Source: Stratiolaelaps scimitus
Lineage: Eukaryota; Arthropoda; Arachnida; Mesostigmata; Laelapidae
Length of the DNA: 64,000 bases
NCBI GenBank assembly: GCA_019614645.1
Contig: JABWDB010000015.1
Span: 3,410,001 to 3,474,000, forward strand
Reading direction: 5' to 3'
Positions within the stretch are counted from its first letter, which is position 1; every line of letters begins with the position of its first letter. The notes under the pieces are model-generated. The model searched no databases. It saw only the letters and a list, made by a program, of their open reading frames with translations, and was not told the origin of the DNA. Positions 26,410 to 39,215 of this stretch are shown piece by piece. The translations under genes were made by a program, and so were the position numbers.

Positions 26410-29400
26410 GATGACAGCATGCTGATACCACGGTCGAACTCGGTTCGCAGCATAGCATACAAGCAGCCGCCGGTGCTCGGCGGTCTGTTGGACACCAGCA
26501 AAGAGGCGGGGGTCCCATTCAGGCAAGGCGCGAATGGCTTGCGAAACGCACGAAAGTGATTGAGCGCCACTACAACCGTTGCTGCGCATGGCATAGCCAG
26601 AGACCGCTTATGCGAGCACATTAATATCGTAAGAGGAGGTACGGGAGTGACGAACAAATAAAAGAAAATAATATAATACTTTAAGAATGCATCTGCGTGT
26701 GGGGGATGCGGCGGCGGCGGCGGCGGCGGCGCCGTATACGGGCGGGAATAAGTGCGCGAAGAATCGCTGATGCTATGCAGTTGCCTCATTCTCGTGCCAC
26801 TGAAGTCACTTCGCGCACTTCATCCTCTTAACGCGAGCCGCCCGCTCTCCTTTAGGCTCGCTCATCCTTGCCCGTCGCTGGTGTCCTGCAAGGATCTGCG
26901 GGATTATTCCCTTCCTCGGCTGTTTCACTGTCCTTAGATCCAAGCCCGACGGCTATGATTTCGTGTACCGGAGAACCTCGTGTCTCGCATTACTTGCCGT
27001 CGAACCATTGCGCGCATACGGTCGCCGCCCGTCAAGATATTCTCTCCGCCCTTCTGGGTTCGTCGAGCGGGATAAAGCTTTCGCGGAGCTGAGCCGAAGC
27101 AACGTCAGCCCATTCGCGGCACGCTGGCACCGGCATCCTGGGAGCAGGAAGGACGCAGTCGAGCGTGAAGTGTTAATTCCCCTCATCGAGACTGCCTTCA
27201 CTGCGCGCACTTTGCCTGCATTGTTTTTCCTCCCCTTATGCCAGCCCTCTCCGAGAGCTCCGAAAACATCTCGTCAGTCTCCCACAGAACTTCCGCCACC
27301 AGTCTTCTTCCTCGGCACCACCTCACAAAGGGCAAGGGGCATGAGATATTCTAGGGGGCAATTACCTGCCAGGGGTCCTCATGTTGGTCCCTCGGTAATT
27401 GAAAACGCTGCACCTACTAATCTTTTCGCATGTTGCTGGCTACATGTAATAATAATAATAATAATGTTGTTAGTTACGTGCGTGACGCAAAAACGCGGTT
27501 TTTTCACCTGTGATTCCTTCATTATTAGGGGATCTTCATCATGTTCCTCATGGATAGGTTAAGAATCTGTCAGATCGCTGATAACAGCAGGCCTTGAGGC
27601 GTTGCTATCGGCCGCGACCGGATCTCGTGATCTATATAGTGAACGGCGTAGAAGAAAGCCAGCAAGCAGAAGGTACCTGGCGGCAAAGGCCAAGCTAGGA
27701 CCGGCGAAGGAAGACGGAAGGTACGTTAGATAGATGGGAAGGTCACGGCTTACAAAGGCCGCAAAGAAGTAGGCCTCGAGAGCTCGGACCGCGAGAGGGC
27801 AAGAGACAGGCTGGAGAGCCATCCAGAACCGCGCGGGCGTGGATCTGTACAGCTGCAGAGCGCAACGGCCGGTAACAGTGACCGAAATGATAGGTTCTAA
27901 GTTTCCGAGTGACGGTATAGTCCCACGCAGTATGCAAGCATGTCCATGCCAAAAACAAGAATTCGATTGTATTCCGCAGCGAGCGCTCCCCCCTTCGCCC
28001 GAAGACAAAAGGCGAACAGGGATCGATAGCGATCCTCATCTTTCCCAACCCGTAGCCCTGTACGTTGTCTGCAACTGTATATCCGCATCTTGTATGCGTG
28101 TGTATACATGCTGACACGCTCATAGACCCCAACATATTCGTACACATACACACACACACACACACAGGCCCCGTTAACATTCGATCGCCAGCGGCAGCCG
28201 AGCAAAGGCTAGCCACCACCATTAGAACGCGTGTCCCCTCTCTCAGCGATCCCCTTTAACTCATCAGCTACCCTACGGGTCATATCCACTGTCCTCATCG
28301 TATACGATTCTTCTCTTGGACAAGTAAGCGTCTGGGCGTATTTTAACTGATTTTAACTTCGTATGCGCATCGCATTAACTATTACCACGATGTCGGCTGT
28401 GCGGCTGCGTTGCACGGTCGCCTTGTCCCTCGTGCATCCGGCGAGCCTGCGTCGTTGCTGGTGGGCGATCGCTGCTTTTGGTGAACTCGGTAGCCAGGCA
28501 AGGCTTGCCGAACGCCGAGTTCGCCCGGCGCTGTCGGACGGAGCGGCTCGAGGAACCACGGAGCAAGGAAGGCTCTCATGCATTCGTGCGCTCGCTCGAT
28601 ATCTCTCTCTCTCCGTCTTTCCCCCTCTCCTACAGTGGCAAACAACAACGATGTTGGGGAGCGGGGGGACAATCGGAGACAATCGGGCGAATGCGAGGAT
28701 AGAAAAGGTGCGATAGAAGAAGCAACGCTCGATCCGGCGCAGAGCAGCGCCACCAACACAGCGACAAGAAGAATGGGTTGGGTTTAGCAGGACAACGACG
28801 CTGGGCTGGATCCCACACACGGCGTGAGCTAAGGCCGATGTAGAGACGAGCGAGGCGACCGACGACGCTAGAGGTTTACCTCATCCGCTCCGGGGATACA
28901 GCACGATACTCTGACGTACCCACCGCGCGGCACTCGTACACACACCGACACACTGGCATATTCACACAGACGCAAAAAACCTGCGACCGATGCTGGCTAG
29001 CTAGCCAGCCAGCCAGCCAGCCCTCAATGAATTGTAACAGCGGCTCAAGTTGCGTTTGCATTAGATTGCATTACGAAACAGCATCAACACCCACATCAGC
29101 AGAAACAGAAATAGCTATACTAGTAGTAGCAGCAGCAGCATTGGCGTCGGCTGCGATTATATTATAGCATCAGCCAACGACCGACTCTCGGTGCTGAAAC
29201 TGGTCGCGGGGCGAGGAGGAACTGCCGACCGTCTCACAGCGCTGCCTTGGCAGCAATAACAACATGGGCGAGAGAGCAGCAGCTATAGTGGCCGGCTGCT
29301 TAATTGCTGCCGGCGGTAGAACCAGCAGTAACCAACGAGGTATTGGTTCTCGGGGATCAATGGGAGAATAGTCACGTGAAGAACAATCGCAATTCGCGAT

Positions 29401-31314
29401 TGCGTGCCCATTGCATGCAGACAGAGTGTGGAAACTGGGTGGGCCTGTTTCGATGTGGGTGAGAGAGATGCAGACCAAGGAGTTGTTGTTGTTGTCAGAA
29501 CCTGCGTTTCGCGTTGGGGTCTAAGGTTGGGAACGGCGAAGTGTCGGCGCGGAATTAATGCCGATTTGCCATTGTTTTCCATTGAGTTTGATTGAGTGAC
29601 TGTGCCCTCTGGACGCAAGTTTTCACACCTGTAAGAGCAGGCTGTAGGCAGTGAGTAAAAATTACTTCCCCCTCAGGGCTACGAAGTCGAATCGTCATGT
29701 GTGCGAACTTGGCACTTCTACGATAGACCTCACAAGATTGTTAAAGCAATCAACCCAATCAACTTTGCCGTAGTAAACGACAACTGAACACCAGGAGTCC
29801 ACATTCATTATTATGCCCGTTCCAGCCCGCGCTGTTACAGTATCACACATAGTACTACATGTCTTTTATAATGACTGTGGTACCAGGATCACTCGTCAAC
29901 ACCACTTCACTGCCGAAGGTGAAAATGTAAATTTCTGTCGACGTCAAGTGTTTCTTGTAAGCTGAAGTTCAATAGCATATCGTTGAGGCCACTAAGGCTA
30001 CCAGTTTAGAAACCGATTTTCCAGGAAGATAAATTTTCCTCCATCTCCCTTGACGACCCCCCCAAGCATATTTACACATTACCAGACTCGATTTCCTAAT
30101 CGCGAAACAAACCGTAAATGTCCTATAATCTCACCGTAAGACTGCTCTGTCTATTCGGCACAGACCTCCACGCACTCGAGTTCTCGTTCCTTACGTTGAG
30201 GGACGTCGGAGCTGACGAGGTTTTAAATTATTTCGAACAGCGCTTCCACAACAGTTCCGTAATGACACCCGGCTATGCGCCTGGCCGATGCAGGCCGACT
30301 TCGCCTCTTTCTCGCGCTTTCTCCCATGGTAATCGGGAATCGGGTTGCTCTCGCGTCTGCGGCGCAAGTGCCAAGTTGGCTAAGCAACGTCGGTCAGGTT
30401 GGAGCTTCGTACAAAAACAAAGCGGGGCACGGTCCCATTGGAAGGAGGCACCGAGTGTCGAGAGGACCCGCACGGAGGGATAAGACAATGCCCCTCAAAG
30501 GCGCGTCGCGTCCGGGGGCTCGCCCGAGGATTAAGGCGGTGACGGCGCCGTCGGCCGTTGTTGCTTTGAGTTCGAAAGGAGCTCTTGAAGCTTCGTCACG
30601 AGGACGCGCCAGGTAGTCGCATTCGCCAGCCGCATTCGCCGTACCTGACGCTAGATTCGAGCGGCAAGAACCTCGAGAGGGGTTCGCAGGAGGAGGGTTT
30701 GGAAAGACGGCGCACGCGGCGGTGGGCGGTTGTACAGCAGCGCCCGTGTGCCATTGTCTTCAGCAGCAGCTGTTGGCCTGTCGTTCTCATTCGTATGCTC
30801 ACTCTTTCTATATATATATATATACACATGCATGCTTGGATAGAAGAGCGCATTAGTCGTCCAAGCGGAAACTAGCGTCGCTGGCACCCTAAGACGCCAT
30901 GCTGCTGGTGCAAGATTCTAACCTGACGGTTAACAGGTAGGCTCTGAGTACTTGTGACTGAAGGAGAGGCGCAAAACCTCCGTAGAACTAAGCTGAATGC
31001 AGCGGTCCGTTGTACAGGTGGACTCGTCGATGGGGGAATGACCGAGGTCTTGAACCCGAGGGTGGGCCATAGGAAACAAAAGACAGCGCTGGGTGGGGGA
31101 AGCATGTTTTGGCAATGAACAACAACAGTGAACAACACCATCAATGTCATCGCTCCTGCTATTGCTCTCCTCGCTGCATTCGCAATTCGTTGGAGCCCCA
31201 GCCCGTGGTGAGCACGATAACGTTTGAACGCATTTGAGCGGGTTATGTTTGCTCAAGAAAATATACAAGTTAAAATGTATATGATATCAAAACGAAACTA
31301 CTTCTTAATTACAG
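26410..31314. other. No confident gene; G+C-rich sequence with CA arrays
   Basis: (GCG)n near 26,709-26,731, (CA)n at 28,146-28,166 and a (CCAG)n run at 28,998-29,022. Frames are open on both strands in the G+C-rich parts. A minus-strand candidate exon at 28,952-28,880 is listed separately. A weak plus-strand exon-like segment at 29,421-29,456 has a good acceptor (cccattgcatgcag) and donor (GATGTGG|GTGAGAG). Confidence 0.35.
28880..28952 (-). CDS. Candidate small internal exon
   Basis: The minus-strand acceptor ttttttgcgtctgtgtgaatatgccag and the donor GCGGATGAG|GTAAACC bracket 73 nt. Two frames are open; the one with two leading bases reads CRCVYECRAVGTSEYRAVSP and would leave two bases for the next exon, which fits 23,128-23,068. 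Evidence is limited to splice signals and phase. Confidence 0.2.
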
Positions 31315-31572
31315 CAACGAGATTAGCATCACGCCTGATGCACGTCGGAGGCGAACTTTTTGGCCAACATTAACGTCTGATGAATCGACATCGAAGTCGG
31401 TTAACAGCGACTCGGTTCCTGTCGACAAAATCACACGGCTAAGAGCTGCGATACCAGGGAACGTTACACTTATGCTGTTTCGGGAGCGACTATGCATATG
31501 CAATGCGACAACCCCGAGTCCAAGAGCCATCTTGCTACTGCTTGTGTATACTTGCTACTGCTTATGTACACG
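31315..31572 (+). CDS. Candidate 258-nt internal coding exon
   Basis: The acceptor aactacttcttaattacag and donor TGTACACG|GTAAACG bracket an exon open in exactly one frame (one leading, two trailing bases; 85 codons). It begins NEISITPDARRRRTFWPTLT and ends in a hydrophobic, Leu/Cys-rich segment (AILLLLVYTCYCLCT) that could be a short membrane helix. There is no start codon near its beginning, as expected of an internal exon. The minus strand is also open here. No family recognised. Confidence 0.35.
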
Positions 31573-32938
31573 GTAAACGTTTCAGCTTGTCCACCTGAAA
31601 TCATCTCCTCGTGAAGTATCCATTTCTCAAGAAGAGGCTCTACGTATGATGGGCTACACTCAGCAGGTGTCATCATATATACCCGCTGCTTGGCTCGCTC
31701 ACTCTTGACAGCGCCATCCTCTCTCTCGGTCGCGAACGCTGTGTTGATTCACGCCATCTCGCCACCTCGACATGTCGAAATCTTCACCCAGTAATTGTCT
31801 TCCTTTTCAGCAGATGAATAGTGAATTGTTTTTCCGCACATTGCCACCAGCCATCCGGACATTCACCGCACAAGAGTCCGACTGAAGCGGATTCGTGCAT
31901 TCGCGGCCAGATCCACCACCATTCAAGATGCTATTGGCGGCTGTCCTCACGGGCTCGTGCTGTTTGCTGACAGTTTTTAGCGGAGACCGGCTAGCTATTG
32001 CTGTACTGCTGACAGCAGTCGGGGCAATTCTGGTGGCGAATGCTACCAGGTACAATGGTGGCTGTACACAGCAATCATTCGTTCAGAGTAGCTGCGCAGC
32101 AGCACCGCTGTATGAAGCACACCTGGCTGGCTCAGAGCTTGAGGCAGTACTTGTCCCCGATTTTGAATTTGCCCTCCAAGCTTCCGGCCACATCTCAAGC
32201 GCAGCGGAGTTAAGGTGTTTTCTTGAGGTTTCTTTTGTATTTTTGACTGTTGATACGCTCTGATGCGAGATGCCCCGAATAAGCTGTTTTCACCATAGCC
32301 GTAGATGCTGTTCGAGACGCCAGCGTAAGAATGCCCAGCTTCTCCAGAGAGCCACAGTATTCGATCTGCGACAGGGTGTTTAACAACAGGCATCATTCTC
32401 GTTTCGAAACCCGGCCAAATAGCTGTTCCCGATGCGTACCTGGGATAGGCGGCTATGTGTGTCCCCCAATGAATATTCATGTCGTTGCCGAGTCGACGCG
32501 GCACTGGCGAGCGGCCACTCCGAATTGCCGAATGCGTGCTGAGTTTTTCTCAGAGCTCACTACAAACGTTTCGCCCTTCCTGTTGTTCAAGCTCCGGGGA
32601 GACTTATGTGAAACATCATCTCCAGTCGATGTTCTCAACTCGCTTCATTCTTCCCGCTCGAAACGGCGCAATGGCCTCAACGACATGCGGCTCGATATTT
32701 GTTGTTTTCCACTTGGGAGTGCGCCTTACAATCTTGTTAGCCTTACTATGGGAGACTCGCGTATTAACTCGTTCGTGCGAATGTTTAATGTCGACGACCT
32801 AGCGATATTGACTTCGGCGGTTACTATCTACCCACATCCGAGGTACAGATGGAGCAGATATTGTTAACATTGCTAAAAATTAGGTATCCTACGTAGCGAA
32901 AATTTCTTATTTAAAATAATTAGAAATTTTAATCTAAT

Positions 32939-33037
32939 TTCTTAATTAAAATCGAAAAAATTTAAACAAAGTTCTTAATTAAAATTAAAAAAATTTAAAC
33001 GAAGTTCTTAATTTAAATTTAAAAAATTTAACCCAAT
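32939..33037. repeat. 33-bp A+T-rich minisatellite, about three copies
   Basis: Three consecutive units starting at 32,939, 32,972 and 33,005 share the pattern ttcttaattaaaat, an A-rich stretch, then tttaaac and aag. The first two are the same length (33 bp) with few differences; the third has diverged at its end. Similar A/T words continue upstream from 32,890, so older units may precede it. Confidence 0.85.
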
Positions 33038-34100
33038 TACTTAATCAAAGTTTCTTCCTTAATCCCCAAGACGTGATTTTCCCCTTCTATAAGATCTACC
33101 ACACATGATTTATTGTACTAATCGATTTTCGGACTCTGGCTGTTCTTCATCAGACTTCATCGATTTTTGAGGCCTCACACCAAACTGGAACTATTCACAT
33201 GAGAAGCCGGCGGCAGCTTAATCGCTTTCTGTCCACACTGCGACGACTTAGTTCGTTCAATTCAGTGGGCGCATCCTTTTCAAGTCAACGGACACGACCA
33301 CCGCTATTACTTCTACTATTTCGACCTAGCGCATACCCTGCCACCATGATTCAATGACGATTACGAGGAGGGTTGCTTCCACCCTATGCATCTCGCCAAC
33401 CAATTAGAATGTAGGCCATATCAGCAAGCATTTTATCTGCGCTTTTATTTAGGGGCTTCCTGCTTGCGCGGGACAGCGGGTGGCGTCATGGGACATTCAG
33501 GTCGCCTGAATTGAAACGTCACTCGATGTGGCCGGGCTGCATCGTGCAACTTTTTTCCCTGCCCAGCTTGGTGAAGTCGGCTGTTGAAATCGGCGTAGGC
33601 CAGGAAAAATCAACTTGGATTTGTTCGGCTCGATTCGTCGACAGCTCTTCCGCAAATCGACGTCAATGTTCATAGCGAAAACATAGCAACAACCGCCGCT
33701 GTCCAAACATGCGCCTGATATTATTCGTAGAGGACGAAACTGCAAAGCTAGGCCGAGCACAGTCTGTGCACCTCTGCCCAGTAGAACGTTATCGGCGGTA
33801 CATATACATAGATAACGCTGGGAAAGCATCTAGAACCTTTGAGAAGGCAGATGAAAAAATGTTGGCTACGTAATGCTTCGACAACATCGCGTAAAAGGGG
33901 TAACGCTAATTACGAGGAATTCTTCCCTCTACCGAATATGTGTCCTTGAATAGAGGAGGCTGCGTAGTGGGTGCGCTGGATGTAGTGGGCCACTATTGAG
34001 TCCGATTTGAAATACCCTAAAATCATAAAGCACCAAAACGACTTTGTTTGAAGGTTAGAATGTCTTGTAAATGTAAACTTAAGCAATATGATCCTTCAAG

Positions 34101-34102
<2 letters not shown>

Positions 34103-34150
<48 letters not shown>
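34103..34150. repeat. (TA)n microsatellite
   Basis: 48 bp of uninterrupted TA, the longest perfect dinucleotide array in the window. Confidence 0.97.
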
Positions 34151-34151
<1 letters not shown>

Positions 34152-34376
34152 GTTTACTATGTGCATTATGCCCTTGAGGCTAGATTCGCGCGATTTACAT
34201 ACGATGAAAAGTATGAATCGTGAAACGCCAGCTTTTGTAGCAGGGCCGATTATTATTGTTCGCCCTCCTGTTCATTTGCCTTCAATCGAACAGGCAGCAC
34301 CGCGGTCGATAAAGGCACCGCGAGCGTTTCGCTCTTAGCCGTAATACCAACGTGTTTAAGCGACCGGTTTATCCCT

Positions 34377-34377
<1 letters not shown>

Positions 34378-34407
<30 letters not shown>

Positions 34408-34408
34408 C
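34378..34408. repeat. (CT)n microsatellite
   Basis: About 30 bp of CT repeats beginning ctttctctctct and ending in cccc. Confidence 0.95.
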
Positions 34409-35378
34409 CCTTTGCTTGGTTTCTCTGCACCTCACTGTGGTCTTTTACCATTAATCACGTTTCGTTGTTGCCCCGGGGTTGTCTACCCGGAGCATAACAG
34501 ACACTTCGAACGCTGGCGTGTTTATGCAGAAGCCTCTCCCGACAGACACACGACACAACACGAACGCCCAAACGATATCTTTCCTCAGCCTCATCTTCAT
34601 TTAGTTAACGATAGCTCAGCGCCAAGCAGTCGTCGCGCACCTTCCTTCACGGCCATATACTTTTCCCCGTTGGCTGCCATTCTTTGCGCTCGCCTTCCCG
34701 ACTTCGCCATAGTCATTCCAGTGTTTCGTCGACTATGGCCGTGCTCGGAGGGACGCAGAGTCCGCCTCTCCCGGGAGCCAAACAGCATCCTCAAAAAACG
34801 CTTCTTCCCACCCTGAAACCCAGAAGCGCCCCCTTCCAACAGGAACATGCAGGGGCTACGCCGCGGGAGCCCCATGCACATGCGCGTGGTTCCCAAACTA
34901 CTCGCTGTCATTGCCTCCGCTCAGTGCCTCAACTGGCTCGGCCTGGCCGAGCGAGTTTACCAAGCTATAATACACTATGGGCGATAACCACACAGTTTCT
35001 TACAAAAGGCCTTTGCACAGCAGCCAGCATCAATGCTGGAGGCATCTCAGTCGGCATCGTTCTCTAGGCGCCACGCTCCGTGCTTATCAGTGAGCTTGCT
35101 TCCCGGGCCGTTAGCATCTTTCTCAACCCCTTACACTTTTCTCATCTAGTAATAGCATTCACGTTGTGGTAACGTAGGAGCGCTCGATCGCGCCGCTCGA
35201 GCCTTCGCGGCCGAGCTGGTCCTACCAAAAGTTGCATTGCCTTCCTGTCAACCTGGCCCATCGTATATATATATATATATATACAAGATAGCTATGTATA
35301 TATTTGCACTTGTCGCCGTTGATTTGGTTCCATAAACGGCAGCCAATACACGAAGTAGGTTAACACGTAAAAAAAAAA

Positions 35379-35426
35379 ATGCAGCTCCTTCAATAAACCA
35401 ATAAACCTTTACCTTTTACCTTTACG
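35379..35426 (+). mobile_element. 5'-truncated SINE/LINE tail
   Basis: The segment gcagctccttcaataaacca followed by ataaacctttacc and ctttac repeats matches the 3' end of the tRNA-type SINE at 55,300-55,455 and the copy at 58,368-58,421. An A-run precedes it. Only the tail is present, as expected from 5' truncation during target-primed reverse transcription. Confidence 0.65.
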
Positions 35427-37320
35427 TACCCGATATACAACGAAGGAATCCTATGAGATAGAGTTAACTCAAAACGTTACTTGATATCCTGTCCTTTTGC
35501 CACCTCTTCCTCCTTTTCTCTCTATCCGCTCCTTTTTCTGACTTCTACAGCGCTAGATTCTTCGCGCGCTCGCCCTTGCAACCTCCTAGGTATAGCTTTC
35601 TTTAATGCGTGCGCATTTGTGTGTTTGCCTGTGCCTGAGCCAGCGGTCCTGAGTCCGACCACCATTATACGCGACAACACAACTAAAAACAACAGCACAT
35701 AAACAAACTCTATCTTTCTCTCTCTCTTCCTTCCTCCTTCACACACACACACGCACACGCGAACCTCCGAGCGGGTGCTCCTTTAGTCTCCACACCGATG
35801 CCCCCACCGGCAGCACTAGACTATAGCTACCCTTTTTCACAGCTCATGTCTGACCGCGCGGGACAGCCAAACAGTGAAACGCATCCCGACTCCTCGAAAC
35901 AGCATCCAGGCGGTCCCGAGTGTAGCTAGCCCCAGTCGCCCAGCTCCCCTTCGCTGGTTCGCAACCAACACCACCACACCAGCACAGAACGCTCACCTCC
36001 GGCCGTTCCGACGGTTGCAACCAGCTCGAGCAGCTTCTCGACCATTAATTGTGCCGCCCATCGGAAGATAACGCTTTGCTGGACCGGGGCAGGGCAGATC
36101 GGCGCGCGGGAGGATCCCAGGAATAGGGGTTGTTCGTTCGCTCCAGTGTTGTTCGTATGGGCAGCCGCCCGTTGTGGGGGTCTTGGACACGGCCAAGAAC
36201 CACGCCGAGGTGGTGGAGATCGTTGGCATATGAGATCGTTGGGTGTCCGGCCGGGTGCATGTGGCTGGCCCGGACCAGAGGGGCGCGGACGGGGCCAGCT
36301 TCGGGAGGACTTGGGCTGGGAATAGGGCGAAGGTTCTTTTATTTCTTAATGAGACTTTCTTATCAGATAACGGAAAAATTGCGGCCGGCAAATGCGCTCG
36401 GTGCCGCCGCAGCAGCAGCAGCACCAAGCGGCACAGCATACCCGGTTGCATTGCCTGAACGAAGTTGATTGCAACCCTATGAAGTATAATGCATTCTGTT
36501 TGTTTCTTTCAACCTCACAGGCTCGCCTTGCTCCAACCGTCTCTCCCCCTCTCTCCCTCCCTGCTGTTTTGTCCTAGCATCCTTAAAACATGTGGGGGGG
36601 AGTCTGAAAGGATGTTGACGGTGGAGGCTGCTTGATCACACGACTGCAACACGAGCGTCGAACAGCGAGAATCGACCCCTGCGCGAGGTAAACACAAACC
36701 ATAATGGCAAGCGCAATTTTGATAGCTGATATGATTGTGTTCGTCTCCGAACGCTGACAGAGGAGAACAGCGATGGCCGAAGCGACTTGATGACATTGTC
36801 TTGCAGTAAAATGGCAACGGCCGCAGCGACAACCATTTGTGGTTAGACACGTAAAGATCTTAGAGGTTAGGGGAACTCGCTTAGGCGATAGTCAGAAGGC
36901 ATACGCAGTCAACGAATGTACACGATACAAACGAGATCACAGAACCGTTAAGGGTAGCTGGAAACAATCGCAGGCTTTTGTAAAGTGTCTGCTAGAAATT
37001 TCACTATCTACCTTGACCGAACGAAGTATCGAAACACTGCATTTTACACGAAAAATTCGTTCAATGAACACTATCGGTGATGCGAGAGTTAGAGTCCAAA
37101 ATAGGACCAAAGGATGCGGTAGATAGAGAAAGGGAGAGAGAAATTAGTGAAAATGTCTATATCATATAGTAAGGGAGTTATTCAGACCTGAGAAGGGAAC
37201 AGTCTTCATGATAATGACTATTTAGCCATAGCAGTAATTATGTAGCATCTTCGTCCACGCCACAGAAGAAATTGTTCTAAGGTTCATTCAACATGGAGAG
37301 TCTATGAGAAGTTAGGCTAG

Positions 37321-37450
37321 TTTTTCCTTTGAGCTGACTCTCAGCTGTTCCTCTCTGTTATGTGACAGGCATCGGCTCTGCCCTTTGGGTATTACTACAC
37401 AGACCTGTCGAGGCTATCTCTGCTTTATTTTCCACCTTGTAGTACCTGAC
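37321..37450 (-). mobile_element. Hairpin-ended retroposon tail, copy 1
   Basis: Read on the minus strand this starts gtcaggtact, contains cgacaggtc and gtaatacc, and ends gaacagctgagagtcagctc followed by an A-rich run. It aligns along about 120 bp with the plus-strand copy at 62,560-62,700. The conserved end is a small inverted repeat (AGCTGA/TCAGCT) next to poly(A), typical of the 3' end of a non-LTR retroposon. Confidence 0.6.
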
Positions 37451-38445
37451 TGACAACGAAAGGTGATATGGTGATTCGAGGACTCTTTATCGTCTGGAAG
37501 AATTTGAACGCAAGCCATTTATCCCTTCGATCGAGAAATCCAGGACGCTCCCCGCGACATAGATCATTATGTCATGCATTTAGGTAGCGACTATCTAAGG
37601 CAGATCCACCATAAGGTGGCGGAGCAGGCTTCCTTGAAATGCTGTATATTACAATTCTTCACTCGCTCGCGCTCATCCACTACAGGGGAGCCATTTTAGT
37701 TCGAAGACGGGAGCTGGTTGTCTTGTATCGCGTTTCGATGCCACATGCTAGCCAATGAACTGCACGCTAGTACACCTCACCGTTCGAAATGAGCTACTCA
37801 CACAAATCATAAACAGTGTTCATCAAATCCAACTCTCGTGAGATGCCCCCCCCCCCCTATCGGTTCACTGCGGTACACGACCCCCGACCATGAGATGAGG
37901 CTTCCTTCCCCTTTAAATGAATATGACCGCAACGCGATCCGTCCACGCGGTCCAGTCCTGACCACATCGGCTTGTCGACTCGGAACAGACTCGGGACGCG
38001 GTCATTCTGAACCGTTCACTCGGCAAGATAAGGAGAGAGACTGCCAATTTTTTGCGTGTGGCGAGCATGGTCGGTCGGCCGGCCGGCCAGCCAGCCAGCT
38101 CCACCCAGCGAGTTGCCCAGCTTTTTTGGCGACGTCGCCCCCGACAGGTTCCTGGAGGACAGTGTCCACCGCGTGTTCTTATATATACACAAAACACACA
38201 CAGAGAGGCACACAGGCGGCGCTCTTGGTTGGTAGCTTTTATGACAAAATCCAGTCACCTATGAAGAAAAACTGCAATTGTGGCAGGGCGTGCATCGTAA
38301 AAAATTGAGTAGCAACATCCTCCTGAGTGGTTCGGAGAAATCTGTGCAGTGGCGGAGCCCCGTGTGGCGGGCAGATGTCAAAGAACAACGCGAATGCAAA
38401 ATGAAACTGATTAGCATAAATGAAGTCTGCGCGCATCGAACTTAC

Positions 38446-38509
38446 CATCGCTGCAGATTATTTCACTTTTGCGTTGGCCGAGCACGCCAGAAGTAAACCG
38501 TATATATAT
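38446..38509 (-). CDS. Candidate small internal exon next to an AT array
   Basis: On the minus strand the acceptor actatatacgtttag and the strong donor GCGATG|GTAAGTTC bracket 64 nt. The phase-0 frame reads RFTSGVLGQRKSEIICSD after a few codons derived from a TA repeat; the other two frames have stops. It can follow the exon ending at 38,693 in phase. The repeat at its start makes the acceptor doubtful. Confidence 0.2.
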
Positions 38510-38546
38510 CTAAACGTATATAGTTCATTTCAACTCACCAATTCTC

Positions 38547-38548
<2 letters not shown>

Positions 38549-38589
<41 letters not shown>
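38549..38589. repeat. (TA)n microsatellite
   Basis: About 41 bp of uninterrupted AT repeats. Confidence 0.95.
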
Positions 38590-38592
<3 letters not shown>

Positions 38593-38692
38593 GATGGGTT
38601 AAAATGAACTCTTGGAATATCTGTTTATACTTATAGCCTACAGCATAGATAATGTTAACATGACCTTATTAAGAATGGTATCGTAAACTTAC

Positions 38693-39124
38693 AAGGATTT
38701 CCAAACCAGTAGAAGTTTGACAAGCCGACAAAGTGTCGCAAGCGTCGTAACCAAAAACACCCTTCAATAGTGATTGCTTTAATGGGCCGTCGAACTTCTC
38801 TTTAGGCTGCTCCGCTGCGGGACCTTTCAGCCAAAGAATCGTCAGGTTGAGATCTAGTAACATATGATCCCCAATATTGGCTGATGGCTGTAGTGCGTCT
38901 CGAAACAGGGTATGTTTATCAAAACAACAGATAGCTTGAATGTTCACAGAGACTAACAGAGCGCAAGATGAACGAGCACACCCCCAACGAACGCACGACC
39001 TGAAAATACGGGCTACAATCATAAGAGTTCCCGAGTAGCTGGCGCCTGATCGAGACGAAGCTGTCATCGTCGACGCCGCCTGTTGACCCAGGAACTCGAT
39101 TTTGAACGCAAATGTCGCTAGTCC
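38693..39124 (-). CDS. Candidate 432-nt internal coding exon
   Basis: On the minus strand a branch-like ctaat and acceptor tcgactaatcatgcag precede 39124, and a consensus donor (GGAAATCCTT|GTAAGTTT) follows 38693. The phase-0 frame is open for all 144 codons and joins in phase 0 to the exon ending at 39,216 across a 91-nt intron. Protein-like segments include SLLKGVFGYDACDTLSACQT near the end. A second frame is open over the first 40 codons, so the reading frame is not proven. No domain recognised. Confidence 0.35.
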
Positions 39125-39215
39125 CTGCATGATTAGTCGACGGTAACGACAAATCGCGGTAAGATTAAGCAGCCGAGCCAATTAAGGCTACACAGAGGCG
39201 AGTTTCTCGACTTAC

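Larger units (their letters stand above)
31573..38445. other. No confident gene; minisatellite, SINE tail and retroposon tail inside
   Basis: Frames at 32,043-32,504 (minus) and 32,331-32,867 (plus) overlap and neither could be assigned. Positions 34,500-36,500 are G+C-rich without exon support. C12 is at 37,846-37,857. Positions 36,840-37,320 and 37,450-37,840 hold nothing recognisable. Individual repeats are listed separately. Confidence 0.35.

Noticed and set aside
26400..26600. CRISPR-like or regularly spaced repeat arrays
   Set aside because: No regularly spaced direct repeats were found here or anywhere else in the window; the sequence is eukaryotic in character.
31376..31400. Second CTGATGA word (ctgatgaatcgacatcgaag)
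   Set aside because: No stem II closing on GAAA; it also falls within a candidate exon.
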